From assembly GCF_018449515.1 (NCBI RefSeq), contig NZ_JAAVUQ010000021.1, positions 62,001 through 126,000 of the forward strand: a DNA stretch of 64,000 bases, given 5' to 3'. Origin of the DNA: Caballeronia sp. dw_19 (lineage in GTDB: Bacteria; Pseudomonadota; Gammaproteobacteria; Burkholderiales; Burkholderiaceae). Below are positions 27,566-36,849 of the stretch, in pieces (the stretch's first letter is position 1; each line of letters begins with the position of its first letter). The notes under the pieces are model-generated. The model did no database searches. It had not been told where the DNA came from and saw only the letters and a list, made by a program, of their open reading frames with translations. A program made the translations under genes and the position numbers.

Positions 27566-29288
27566 GCGCGATGGCCGGTTCTGGCGTCTCGTCGAGTTCC
27601 ACGCGATACAGCCGGCGCGCGGCATCGGCGCTGATGTAGCCGTCGGCGATATCGCCAAGGACACGTTCGCGCTCGCGTTCGAGCGGGTCGCCGTAGCCGC
27701 CGCTGCCCGCGGGCTGGACGATCACGCGTTCCCCGCGGCGCACAACCGTCTGGCCGCCTTTCGCCGCCACGACCGTCGCGGTGCCGTCGGGCTTTTCCAC
27801 GCTGCAAAGAAACGGTGTTCCCGACAGGCCGCCGAAGTGGCCTTCGGGTGCGGAACGCCCGCGCTCGCCGGAGACCGTGAACGTGGCTTCGTCATAGTCG
27901 ACCCGATACACCCGGCGCGATGTCAGTCCGCCCCGATACCGCCCCGCGCCGCCGGTGTCCGGCACGAGGGTCCATTCTTCGAGCAACAGCGGTGAACTGC
28001 GTTCGATCATCTCGACCGACTGGCTGCCCGCATTGCCCACATACACGCGAATGCCGCTCACGCCGTCCTTGTCCGCACGCGCGCCCATGCCGCCGGCGTG
28101 AACATCGTGCATCGTGACGAAGGCCTGTCCGGTCTGCTCGACGCGGGCGGCGTTCGTATCGCGGCCGCTGAAAATGCCCGCGCAAGAGGCGCAGTTGCTC
28201 TGCCCGACAATGCGTTCCGGAATGGCCGACGCGAGCGCTTTCAACAGCAGGTCGATCACGCGCGGCGAGGTTTCGGTGTTGCCCGACACCACGGACGCGG
28301 GATACTGGCAGTTCAGCACGCTGCCTTCCGGCGCAATGATGGTGACCGGCCGATAGCAGCCCTGGTTGATCGGAATGCTGATGTCGGTGATCGCCTTGAC
28401 GGTGAACCAGGTGCTGTTGCACGTGACCGACAGCGGGCAGTTGATGCCCCCGCGCACCTGCGCGCCGGTACCTGTGTAGTCGAACGTCATGTGGTCATCA
28501 GCCACCGTGATCTTGACTTTCAATAACGGGCGTTCCTGCTTCCAGCCATACGCTTCGATGGGATCGAGATATTCCTCAGCCTCGTAGGTTCCATTCGGAA
28601 TCCTGCCGATCGCCGCACGGATCAGCTTCTCGGAATGATCGAGACTCTGGCTCATCGCGGCGCGCAGATCGGCCACGCCATACTTTTCGACGAGATCCAC
28701 CAGGCGGCGTTCGCCCACGAACGTGCCCGCGTATTGCGCCTGGATATCGAGCAGCAGTTCATGCGAATTGCGGCTGTTGCGGCTCAGGATTTCCAGTACG
28801 TCGCGCACCGGCTTGTCGTCGCGGTAAAGCCGCACCGGCGGAATCCGGATGCCTTCGGCGAACACGTCCCAGGTCGTAACGGTATAACTGCCCGGCGATT
28901 GCCCGCCAATATCCGTCCAGTGGCCACGCGTCATGACGAACGCAACAATCTCGTCGCCGACGAACACCGGCCGCGTGAACTGCACGTCCGGCTGATGATT
29001 GCCGCCGCCCACATACGCGTCATTGCTCACGATCACGTCGCCCGGACGCAAGTTCTCCCGGCCGATCGCTTCAACGGACACGCGCGTCGAGATGACGGCT
29101 GAACCGAGCATGGTCGGAATGTCATTGCCTTGCGCGACAAGTTGCATCTCGGCGTCGAAGATCGCGGCGGAAGAATCGCCGCTTGCGTGCATGAGCGGGC
29201 TGCCCGCGGTGCGCATCATCGCAATCTTCATTTCACGCGCAATCGCAAAGAGACTGCTGCGAATAATTTCGTAGGTAACGATGTCCAT
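27558..29288 (-). CDS. hyuB: Hydantoinase B / oxoprolinase-family subunit
   Basis: 576 residues, normal for HyuB. The protein begins with the family block D-I-V-T-Y-E-I-I-R-S-S-L-F-A-I-A-R-E-M-K and includes the P-G-D-V-I-V-S-N-D-A-Y and G-G-N-H-Q-P-D segments. HyuA/HyuB pairs form ATP-dependent enzymes acting on hydantoins or 5-oxoproline, and are related to acetone and acetophenone carboxylases. The gene follows hyuA with a 2-nt gap and overlaps the CoA-transferase start. The true substrate here is unknown. Confidence 0.9.
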   Translation of the reverse strand: MDIVTYEIIRSSLFAIAREMKIAMMRTAGSPLMHASGDSSAAIFDAEMQLVAQGNDIPTMLGSAVISTRVSVEAIGRENLRPGDVIVSNDAYVGGGNHQPDVQFTRPVFVGDEIVAFVMTRGHWTDIGGQSPGSYTVTTWDVFAEGIRIPPVRLYRDDKPVRDVLEILSRNSRNSHELLLDIQAQYAGTFVGERRLVDLVEKYGVADLRAAMSQSLDHSEKLIRAAIGRIPNGTYEAEEYLDPIEAYGWKQERPLLKVKITVADDHMTFDYTGTGAQVRGGINCPLSVTCNSTWFTVKAITDISIPINQGCYRPVTIIAPEGSVLNCQYPASVVSGNTETSPRVIDLLLKALASAIPERIVGQSNCASCAGIFSGRDTNAARVEQTGQAFVTMHDVHAGGMGARADKDGVSGIRVYVGNAGSQSVEMIERSSPLLLEEWTLVPDTGGAGRYRGGLTSRRVYRVDYDEATFTVSGERGRSAPEGHFGGLSGTPFLCSVEKPDGTATVVAAKGGQTVVRRGERVIVQPAGSGGYGDPLERERERVLGDIADGYISADAARRLYRVELDETPEPAIAHE

Positions 29289-29290
29289 AA

Positions 29291-31363
29291 TCAGGCCGCC
29301 AGTTCAATCACAAGGTTCAGGGCTTCATCGACAACGGCGTTTTGCGCCGCTTTCAGCACGGAGCAACTGCTGTGCTCCTCGATGACAGCGGGCCCCTCGA
29401 CGCGCGCGCCGACCGCCAGCGCGCTGCGTTGATACACGGGAAGGGTATGCATGGCGCCATCGAAATAGACGGAGCGTGTTGCTTTGGACGCGCGCGCCGA
29501 TGCCGATGGTGTCACGGCAGCCGATTGCGCCACGCCGCCGCGCCAGCCGGTCGGCGTGACGATTTGCAGCCGCAGGTTCGCGACCACGATGGGTTTATCG
29601 GCGCTCACGAAATTCCACAGGCGCTGGTGGGCCGCCTCGAAGCTGCTTGCGAGCGACTGGCACAAGCCGTCCTCGTGACCCTGCACCTCGACGGTAATGA
29701 CGTCGGGCTGCCCCGCATAGCGGCAATCCGCAAGCCGGACGATATGCGCGCTTTCAGGATCGACATCAAGCCGGCGAAGCTCGGTTGCGCCCAGGTTGAG
29801 AAGTTCGGCGAACTGCGAGAAAAGCCCGGCGTCGTCGAGATGATCGAGATCCCGTTCCACTGGCCGCTGGTAGTCGTATTGCTGGTCCGCGACCGTCATG
29901 CCGAACGCACTGAACAAGCCCGGCAGCGGTGGAATCACCACGCGGCGAATCCCCATCTGCTGCGCGAGATCCAGCGCGTGAACCGGGCCTGCGCCGCCGT
30001 AGCAAATATAGGAGAACTCGCGCGGATCGTAGCCGCGCTCGACCGTCATGATTCGAATGGCCTGCGCCATCAGCGCGTTGGCTACCGAGCGCACGGTCTG
30101 GGCCGCCTCGAGCACGCTCATGCCGAGCGGCTTCGCCACGCGCTCTTCCACCACCCGATGCGCGGCCTCGGCATCGAGCTTGAATTCGCCGCCGAGGAAA
30201 CTGTCCGGATCGATATAACCGAGCACGAGATTGCAGTCCGTCACGGTGGCGCGCTGGCCGCCGCGGCCGTAGCAGGCCGGTCCCGGATCGGCGCCCGCGC
30301 TCTCCGGTCCGATACGCACGCCGCCGCCCGCATCGATCCATACGATCGAGCCGCCGCCTGCGCCGACCGAGTCGATATCGATACTCGGGCTTCGCACGGC
30401 GTAGGTGTGCAAGAGGCTCTTGTTGCGCAGTTCAGGACGGAATTCGCGGATGAGCGAGACATCGAATGTGGTGCCGCCCATGTCGCCGAGAATGGCGTTG
30501 CGCAGGCCGCTTTTTTCACAACTGCGGATGGCCGCGCTGACGCCGCCCGCGGGGCCCGATTCAAGCAGCACGATTGGACGATCCGCTACGACGGCCGTGC
30601 TCGCGAGACCGCCGTTCGACTGCATGAAGAGGAGCTTGCCGTTAAAACCAAGGTCGGCAAGGCCGTGGCCAAGGCGCTCGATATACCGTCCGCAAACGGG
30701 GCCGAGCATCGCGTTGATGACGGTTGAACTCGTGCGTTCGTACTCCATCACCTCGGGGTTGACGTCGTGCGATGCGCAGATAAACCGGTCCGGCAGCAAG
30801 CGGCGCAAGATCTCGACAGTCTCGCGTTCATGCTGAGGATTGACATGGGCATGCAGGAACGAAACCGCGACCGCTTCCACGTCGGACGACCGGATCAAGG
30901 CCGCCAGGTCGTGCAATTCGCTACGCTGCAGCGGCGCTTCAATGCGCCCGTCGAAGGTCATGCGCTCGGTGACCTCGAGCCGCCAGCGGCGCTCCACCAG
31001 CGGGCGCGGGTTATCGAACAGCAGGTCATAGAGATCGGCCCGGTCGTGGCGCGATACACGCCGCAATTCGAGGATGTCGCGAAAGCCGCGCGTGGTGATC
31101 AACGCGGTCTTGGCGCCGGTTCCCTCGACCACCATGTTGGTGGCCATGGTCGTGCCATGGCCGAGAAACGATACGTCCGCGCTCGTCGAGCCCGATATCT
31201 CCAGGATGCGCCGGTAGCCTTCCATTGCGCCGACAACCCGGTCCTTGGGCGTGGTCGGCACCTTGGTCGACCAGACCTGACCGTTTGCATCGTCCACCAT
31301 GACGACGTCGGTGAACGTGCCTCCCACGTCGATTCCAATTCTTCTCACGCTGCTCATCTCCAC
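29291..31363 (-). CDS. hyuA: Hydantoinase A / oxoprolinase-family subunit
   Basis: 690 residues. It has the N-terminal actin-like ATPase motif R-R-I-G-I-D-V-G-G-T-F-T-D-V and a second phosphate motif G-D-M-G-G-T-T-F-D-V-S-L. The length matches HyuA and acetone-carboxylase-like AcxA subunits. First gene of a six-gene minus-strand run (hyuA-hyuB-CoA-transferase-hydratase-MFS-lyase) divergent from a LysR regulator. The start is GTG 31363 or ATG 31357; neither has a strong ribosome site. Confidence 0.9.
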   Translation of the reverse strand: MEMSSVRRIGIDVGGTFTDVVMVDDANGQVWSTKVPTTPKDRVVGAMEGYRRILEISGSTSADVSFLGHGTTMATNMVVEGTGAKTALITTRGFRDILELRRVSRHDRADLYDLLFDNPRPLVERRWRLEVTERMTFDGRIEAPLQRSELHDLAALIRSSDVEAVAVSFLHAHVNPQHERETVEILRRLLPDRFICASHDVNPEVMEYERTSSTVINAMLGPVCGRYIERLGHGLADLGFNGKLLFMQSNGGLASTAVVADRPIVLLESGPAGGVSAAIRSCEKSGLRNAILGDMGGTTFDVSLIREFRPELRNKSLLHTYAVRSPSIDIDSVGAGGGSIVWIDAGGGVRIGPESAGADPGPACYGRGGQRATVTDCNLVLGYIDPDSFLGGEFKLDAEAAHRVVEERVAKPLGMSVLEAAQTVRSVANALMAQAIRIMTVERGYDPREFSYICYGGAGPVHALDLAQQMGIRRVVIPPLPGLFSAFGMTVADQQYDYQRPVERDLDHLDDAGLFSQFAELLNLGATELRRLDVDPESAHIVRLADCRYAGQPDVITVEVQGHEDGLCQSLASSFEAAHQRLWNFVSADKPIVVANLRLQIVTPTGWRGGVAQSAAVTPSASARASKATRSVYFDGAMHTLPVYQRSALAVGARVEGPAVIEEHSSCSVLKAAQNAVVDEALNLVIELAA

Positions 31364-31389
31364 GGTCTCTGGGTTTCATGGCGCGGCAT

Positions 31390-31405
31390 TGATCAGCTAT
31401 GATCG
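31390..31405. promoter_or_regulatory. Candidate LysR-type binding site between hyuA and the LysR gene
   Basis: An interrupted palindrome GATCA (31391-31395) / TGATC (31400-31404) lies in the 146-nt divergent gap. LysR regulators often bind such T-N11-A dyads in the gap shared with their target operon. Support is positional only. Confidence 0.35.
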
Positions 31406-31509
31406 GACGCCCGCCGCATGCTCTGCTAGTGAATGAATGAGTGTAGTGATGCAGGAGGGTGCACAGATAATGAAACCTTCCGATCACGTGAGACTGTGGA
31501 GTTATATCG

Positions 31510-32451
31510 GTGATAACCAGTATCGACGCAATTCTCAGGCGCTTGCGCGGCAGCCATGTCGCGCTCCTGATCGCGCTCGACGATCACGGCTCGTTGCGTC
31601 GCGCCGCGCAGCAGGTGTCGCTTTCGCAACCGGCCACGACCAAGTCGCTGCGGGAAATAGAATCGATGTTCGGCACGGAACTGTTCGCGCGTTCGCCGCG
31701 CGGCATCGTGGCGAACGAACTTGGACGCTGCGTGATCCGCCACGCGCGTACCTTGCGCGCGGACGTCGGCGCGCTGCGCGACGAGCTGGCCGCGATCATG
31801 CGGGGCAGGGGCGGCACGCTTGCCATCGGGGCCGTGATGGGCGCGGTGCCAGGCTGGCTCACGCCGACGCTCAAGGCGCTGCGCGAAGTGGAACCGGATG
31901 TCGCGGTGGAAGTGTGGGAGGACAACAGCGCGCGGCTGCTTTCCATGCTGGACCAGCGTACGCTCGACCTGGTACTGGGACGGCCAAGCGTCAGCGTTCA
32001 TCCGGAGGCTTACGACTTCATTCCGCTTGCCGTGGAAGAGATGTGCATTGTCGTGGACGGGGCGCATGAACTCGCCCGCAAGCCGGACGTCAGCTTGCTC
32101 GACATCGCGACGAATCCATGGATCGTGCCGCAGGCGCACTTGCCGCTGCGCTCGTTGCTGGAGCAGGTGTTCGAGGACGAGGGCCTGCCGTTTCCCGCTT
32201 ACGCGACCGAAACCTCGTCCACGTTCGCCACGCTTGCGCTGCTGCGTTCCGGCGATGGCGCCGTCGGCCTCATCCCCATGATCGTCGCGCAATATTTCGC
32301 GGAGGGCGGGTTGATCGGCATCCTGCCGATCAAGATCACGCGCACCGGCGCGCCTTACGGTATTGCTACACGCCGGGGCGCAACGCTCACCCGGCCGGTC
32401 CAGATGTTCATCGACCTTTGCCGCAGCCGGGCCGAAAACGCCACCCCCTGA
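31510..32451 (+). CDS. LysR-family transcriptional regulator
   Basis: 313 residues from GTG 31510. The N-terminal winged helix-turn-helix is clear: L-R-R-A-A-Q-Q-V-S-L-S-Q-P-A-T-T-K-S-L-R-E-I-E, followed by a LysR substrate-binding domain. The F-A-R-S-P-R-G segment after the recognition helix resembles the GbpR/PcaQ-like subgroup, which senses aromatic and sugar acids. It is divergent from hyuA by 146 nt, so it very likely controls the hyu/CoA-transferase/lyase operon. Confidence 0.88.
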   Translation: MITSIDAILRRLRGSHVALLIALDDHGSLRRAAQQVSLSQPATTKSLREIESMFGTELFARSPRGIVANELGRCVIRHARTLRADVGALRDELAAIMRGRGGTLAIGAVMGAVPGWLTPTLKALREVEPDVAVEVWEDNSARLLSMLDQRTLDLVLGRPSVSVHPEAYDFIPLAVEEMCIVVDGAHELARKPDVSLLDIATNPWIVPQAHLPLRSLLEQVFEDEGLPFPAYATETSSTFATLALLRSGDGAVGLIPMIVAQYFAEGGLIGILPIKITRTGAPYGIATRRGATLTRPVQMFIDLCRSRAENATP

Positions 32452-32845
32452 CGCGTCCGCCATGCGCCGCTGAGCGCATAGTCGAATACTTTTCCCTGCT
32501 CTCATGCCCGCGCCCCGGTCCCGAGGCGTCGGTGTGCGGCCGCTTGCAACCCGGCCGCACGCGCTTTTCCCCTCGCTCCCGCCCCGCTGTTTTCCCATTC
32601 GCCAATCCCCCGATACACCCGCTCAGGGCAAACCCCTAACGCGGCATCGATTGTGTATTTGCATTATATTTATATAAAATATAATTTATGGGTCTCGATG
32701 CCGGTCGAGATTTCGTATGGCGTCGCGTATTCAAGTATCCGACTATTCATGATCATTCGCTGGCATCCGCTGCCGGGCTTAAAACGGCATCCGACCTGAG
32801 AGCGAGCTCATTCCTAGAAAAACCAACAGCATTCAGGAGACATTC
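32452..32845. promoter_or_regulatory. Intergenic promoter region with AT-rich palindrome before the MFS gene
   Basis: 394 nt with no supported gene. ATTATATTT (32663-32671) and AAATATAAT (32677-32685) form a perfect 9-bp inverted repeat around ATATA. Overlapping it, 32678-32689 reads AATATAATTTAT, 12 of 15 positions of the operator seen at 49153 and 56446. A possible promoter is TTGCAT (32659-32664), a 15-nt spacer and TATAAT (32680-32685). The AT-rich island stands alone in GC-rich DNA. Confidence 0.55.
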
Positions 32846-34159
32846 GTGCAGCCCACCGATCCTGTAACACTTGCATCACCCACCTCTGTTTCCGGCGACC
32901 ATGCGCAAGTCTATGGCCGCATTGCGCGCCGCTTGCTGCCCTTGCTTTTGATCTGCTATGTCGCGTGTTACCTGGATCGGGTGAACGTCGGATTCGCGAA
33001 GCTGCAGATGGCGGCTGACCTGGGCTTCAGCGACACCGTCTATGGACTTGGCGCGGGGATGTTCTTTATCGGCTACCTCGCGTTCGAGATGCCGAGCAAC
33101 ATGATCCTGTATCGGGTAGGGGCGCGCCTGTGGCTGGCGCGAATCATGATTACGTGGGCGCTGGTGTCCGCCGCGACGCTCTTCGTGCATACGCCGACCA
33201 TGTTCTATGTCATGCGTTTCCTGCTCGGCATCGCGGAAGCCGGCTTCTTTCCGGGCGTGGTGCTGTATCTGACCCAGTGGTTCCCTTCGGAGCAACGCGG
33301 CAAGGTCATCACCCTGTTCATGATCGGCATACCCATTGCCGGTGTGCTCGGCGGTCCGGTATCGGGATGGATCATGGAGCATATGAGAGGGACGGGTGGC
33401 CTGGCCTCATGGCAGTGGCTGTTTCTGCTTGAATCATTGCCGTCCATCGTCCTTGGGTTCGTGCTGTTCTTCTTCCTGCCAAATAACCTGGCCGACGTCA
33501 AATGGATGACCGCGGATGAGAAACAGTACGTCCGCTCGCAACTTGCGAACGAACGGCGAGGGAAGGCCGACGCGTCCTTCACGCAGATGCTGCTGGACCG
33601 GCGCGTGTGGATATGCGTGGCGATCAACTTCTGCAACGCCATGGGACAGTACGGCATCGGTTTTTGGCTGCCCACGCTGGTACAGAAAATGGGCATCCAC
33701 GATAACTTCGAGATCGGCTACCTGAGCGCGATTCCTTATGCGGTTGCCGTGGTCGCGATGGTGCTGGTCAGCCGAAGTGGTGACCGCCTGCGAGAACGGC
33801 GCTGGCACGTGGCCGGCCCCGCATTGGTCGGTACGCTGGGTTTTGTGCTGAGTACCTTGCTGGTCGATCGACCGTCGTTCGCCATTGCTGCGCTGACGCT
33901 CGCGACCGCTGGCGTGATGACAACGCTGCCGCTTTTCTGGTGCCTTCCGACAGCGTTCCTGAAAGACGCATCGGGCGCGGCCGGTATCGGGTTGATCAAT
34001 TCCGTGGGCGGGCTGGCGGGATTCGCGAGTCCGTTCCTGACAGGACGGCTCAATGATGTGACGCACGACGCGCGCTACGGCGTCTGGATGCTGGCCGCGT
34101 GGCTGGTTCTGAGCGCCTTCCTGATTCTTTCCATCCCGGCGAAGCTGGTGAACCGATAA
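32846..34159 (+). CDS. MFS transporter, anion:cation symporter-like
   Basis: 437 residues, twelve membrane segments, starting at GTG 32846 after CAGGAGA. The N-terminal I-A-R-R-L-L-P-L-L-L-I-C-Y-V-A-C-Y-L-D-R-V-N-V-G-F-A-K-L is the hallmark of the ACS family, transporters of organic acids such as tartrate, phthalate and 4-hydroxyphenylacetate. It resembles the carrier at 24109-25491 but the two are distinct paralogues. It is preceded by an AT-rich operator-like site and followed after 402 nt by a metallo-hydrolase. Confidence 0.88.
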   Translation: MQPTDPVTLASPTSVSGDHAQVYGRIARRLLPLLLICYVACYLDRVNVGFAKLQMAADLGFSDTVYGLGAGMFFIGYLAFEMPSNMILYRVGARLWLARIMITWALVSAATLFVHTPTMFYVMRFLLGIAEAGFFPGVVLYLTQWFPSEQRGKVITLFMIGIPIAGVLGGPVSGWIMEHMRGTGGLASWQWLFLLESLPSIVLGFVLFFFLPNNLADVKWMTADEKQYVRSQLANERRGKADASFTQMLLDRRVWICVAINFCNAMGQYGIGFWLPTLVQKMGIHDNFEIGYLSAIPYAVAVVAMVLVSRSGDRLRERRWHVAGPALVGTLGFVLSTLLVDRPSFAIAALTLATAGVMTTLPLFWCLPTAFLKDASGAAGIGLINSVGGLAGFASPFLTGRLNDVTHDARYGVWMLAAWLVLSAFLILSIPAKLVNR

Positions 34160-34561
34160 CGGCATACATCCGTCGCGCGTTACCGGCGCACGTCACCCGC
34201 GGCCACTGACAGGTCTCATGCCGAGACGCAAACCGCGCGACCGCGAAGCTCAGGTGACACTGCCGCTGGCGGAAACTGTCGCTTGACAAAGGCCGGCGAG
34301 ACATAGAATATAAAAAATAAAAAATATTTCTGTCATGGCCGATGATATAAATACGAGCGCGTTCGTACCGGATGCACACGCCGGAGAATGCGTTCGGGGT
34401 CAAAGGAAAACAGGTGCAAGCCGGCTTCAGCCGGGCACCACGACGTAGTGAGCGACAAGACACACGCGTCGCGCAATCGTGGTCAGGCCGGCATCTCGAT
34501 CGAGCGGCGACGCTCGCAACTTTTGGATGAACCGCGGTAAGAAAAGATTCAGGAGACTGAC
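34160..34561. promoter_or_regulatory. Intergenic promoter region upstream of the metallo-hydrolase gene
   Basis: 402 nt without a supported gene. TTGACA at 34283-34288 is a perfect -35 box. TAGAAT (34304-34309) or GAATAT (34306-34311) could be the -10. An AT-rich stretch 34307-34328, with outer arms AATAT / ATATT, covers the -10 position, as at other promoters of this window. Confidence 0.6.
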
Positions 34562-35461
34562 TTGAACGTTCAGAAGATTGGCAACGTAGCAATCCATAAA
34601 GTCGATGAGATTGCGCGGATGGCGCTGGAAGCAAAGTGGCTGTTTCCATCGATTGACGAAGAGCTTGTCGCAGCGCATCGGCACACGCTCGGTCCGCTGC
34701 TCGTGGAACCCGGGTCCACGAGGCTGTACATGAGCTTTCATAGCTATGTCATCCGCACCCGGCATCACACCATCCTGGTCGATGCCTGTAACGGCAACCA
34801 CAAGCAGCGTCCCTCGATGCCGGCCTGGAACGACCTCGATACGCCGTATCTCGCCAACCTCGCCGCTATCGGCGTGCGGCCTGAAGACATCGACATCGTG
34901 TTGTGCACGCATTTGCATGCGGATCACGTTGGCTGGAACACACGCCTTCAGAATGGCAAATGGGTGCCGACGTTTCCGAACGCGCGCTACCTGATGGCGC
35001 GCGTGGAATACGAGCACCTGTTGAAGCAGAAACATGCCGATCCGCACACGCCGGTCAATCGCGGCTCATTCGACGACAGCGTCCTGCCGGTTGTCGAGCA
35101 CGGCCGCGCGGACATGGTCGAGTTGGACCACATGGTCGAGCGCGAACTGGGCGAGAACATCTGGTTGTCTCCGGCATGCGGCCACACACCGGGCCATGTG
35201 TTCGTCAATGTGGGCGAGCATGGCCGCGAACGCGCCGTGTTCACAGGCGACGTCATTCATCACCCGATCCAGTTCATCGATACGAGCGTCGCCAACCTGG
35301 CGGACTTCAACCCGCAGCAAGCGCGGGACACGCGCCTGGGGCTTATGCGCCGTTACGCCGATACCGACACGCTTGTCATGACAGGACACTTTCCTTCGCC
35401 GACCGCGGGCCGCATCGTGAGTCATGGTGATCAGTTCCGCTTCGCGTTCAAGGAAGACTGA
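34562..35461 (+). CDS. Metallo-beta-lactamase-fold hydrolase (AHL-lactonase-like)
   Basis: 299 residues from TTG 34562, with AGGAG 7 nt upstream; no in-frame ATG lies near. The zinc motif H-L-H-A-D-H-V-G is complete, followed by C-G-H-T-P-G-H-V, F-T-G-D-V and G-H-F-P-S-P further ligands. It belongs to the N-acyl-homoserine lactonase-like subgroup, many members of which hydrolyse other lactones or esters. No signal peptide. The Liv-type transporter genes begin 109 nt downstream on the same strand, and dhaKL follows them, so a lactone hydrolysis step in a catabolic route is likely. Quorum quenching is not implied by the context. Confidence 0.82.
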   Translation: MNVQKIGNVAIHKVDEIARMALEAKWLFPSIDEELVAAHRHTLGPLLVEPGSTRLYMSFHSYVIRTRHHTILVDACNGNHKQRPSMPAWNDLDTPYLANLAAIGVRPEDIDIVLCTHLHADHVGWNTRLQNGKWVPTFPNARYLMARVEYEHLLKQKHADPHTPVNRGSFDDSVLPVVEHGRADMVELDHMVERELGENIWLSPACGHTPGHVFVNVGEHGRERAVFTGDVIHHPIQFIDTSVANLADFNPQQARDTRLGLMRRYADTDTLVMTGHFPSPTAGRIVSHGDQFRFAFKED

Positions 35462-35570
35462 CGCCCGGGCAAAAACCGCGCAATGGAGCAGGGCGCTTTC
35501 GTTGCCGGTTGAAGTAAGCGCATCTCGGGTGGGTAGTTAGCTGCCCGGACAATTCCAACTGGAGACATGT

Positions 35571-36749
35571 ATGAGCAAGAGGAAGTTTGGGGCGATCGCG
35601 ACACGCGCGTTGTGCGCGGGTGCTTTGTGCGCAATCGCATTGTCGGCCCATGCGCAGGAAGTGATGAAGATTGGCGTGATTGCTTCGCTGTCCGGAGGCG
35701 GCACTGCCTGGGGCCTCGGGCTCGAGCGGGGCGTACAGATCGCGGCTGACCAGATCAACGAACAGGGCGGTTTGAAGCTCGCGGGCAAGACCTACAAGCT
35801 GGAGGTGATCCCCTACGACGACCAGTACAACGCGGCGCAGGCGAAGACGGCCGCTGACCGGCTCGTCAATCGCGACGAAGTGAAGGTTATTTTTGGCCCG
35901 GTCGGCTCACCCGGCGCAATGGGCTCGCTGCCGGTCACGCAGCCGGCGAAGGTAATTCAGTTCGTCGACGGTTATGCACCCGCGATTCTGAAGAACGAGT
36001 GGCAGGGCGCGTACGTATTTCGTATCAACAACAGCACCCTCGAATTCTCCGAACCCATAGTTGCGTGGTTGAAGAAGACTTATCCGAATGCGAAAAAGGT
36101 CGGCATGATCGCGCCGAACGACGCGACGGGGCAGGCGGGCGTGCCGATCCTGGCAACGGCCTACAAGAACCAGGGGTTCACTGTATGGACCGAGAACTAT
36201 GAGCGGGGAACGAAGGAGTTCACGCCGCTGGTGCTGCGCATGATGGCGCAGAACGTCGATGTATTCGATCTCAACGCGAACGCGCCGGGCGAAGCCGGGC
36301 TCCTCGTCAAGCAGGCGCGCCAGGTTGGCTATAAAGGGCTGATCGTGCAGTCGGGCGGGGCCGGTATTGATGAGCTGATCGCTATTGCGGGGCCGCTTGC
36401 CAACAACATGCTGAAGTACGACGTCATTGACGAATCCTTGCCACGTGTCCAGCCGTTCGTGGCGCTTTATCACAAGAAGTACACCGGTGTGATGAACGGG
36501 CTCGCACCGGTCTACTACAACGCCGCGAACATCTACTTCGAAGCAATGCGCCGCGCCGATTCCACCGACACAACCAAGATTCGCGACCAGATCGAAAAGC
36601 TGGGCGGAAACTATGACGCACCGATTTTCGGCAAGGTGGTGTGGACCGGCGAGAAGAACTACGGCGTGAATCACCAGCTTCTGCATACGTTCGTGATCAA
36701 GGAAGTGCAGAACGGCAAAGCAACGGTGAAAGCGGTGATCACGCCCTAA
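35571..36749 (+). CDS. Liv-type ABC transporter substrate-binding protein
   Basis: 392 residues with a signal peptide cleaved near A-H-A-Q-E. The mature start V-M-K-I-G-V-I-A-S-L-S-G-G-G-T-A-W-G-L-G-L-E-R-G is of the type I periplasmic-binding family used by Liv/aromatic-acid transporters. GGAG lies upstream of the ATG. The permeases and ATPases of the same transporter follow. Since the neighbours are catabolic enzymes, not amino acid genes, the cargo may be a non-amino acid such as a small carboxylate or polyol derivative. Confidence 0.88.
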   Translation: MSKRKFGAIATRALCAGALCAIALSAHAQEVMKIGVIASLSGGGTAWGLGLERGVQIAADQINEQGGLKLAGKTYKLEVIPYDDQYNAAQAKTAADRLVNRDEVKVIFGPVGSPGAMGSLPVTQPAKVIQFVDGYAPAILKNEWQGAYVFRINNSTLEFSEPIVAWLKKTYPNAKKVGMIAPNDATGQAGVPILATAYKNQGFTVWTENYERGTKEFTPLVLRMMAQNVDVFDLNANAPGEAGLLVKQARQVGYKGLIVQSGGAGIDELIAIAGPLANNMLKYDVIDESLPRVQPFVALYHKKYTGVMNGLAPVYYNAANIYFEAMRRADSTDTTKIRDQIEKLGGNYDAPIFGKVVWTGEKNYGVNHQLLHTFVIKEVQNGKATVKAVITP

Positions 36750-36849
36750 CGGCAGCCCGGCAGCCCCGGATTGCCCACGGTCGATGCCCGCGCTCCACGC
36801 GCGGATTCGGCTGCTGCGGTAATCGGTGAAAAGCGATTCAGGAGCGTTC

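Noticed and set aside
31426..32598. Long minus-strand open frame opposite the LysR gene
   Set aside because: The plus-strand frame encodes a complete LysR protein; the opposite frame is Arg/His-rich, as expected from antisense of GC-rich coding DNA.
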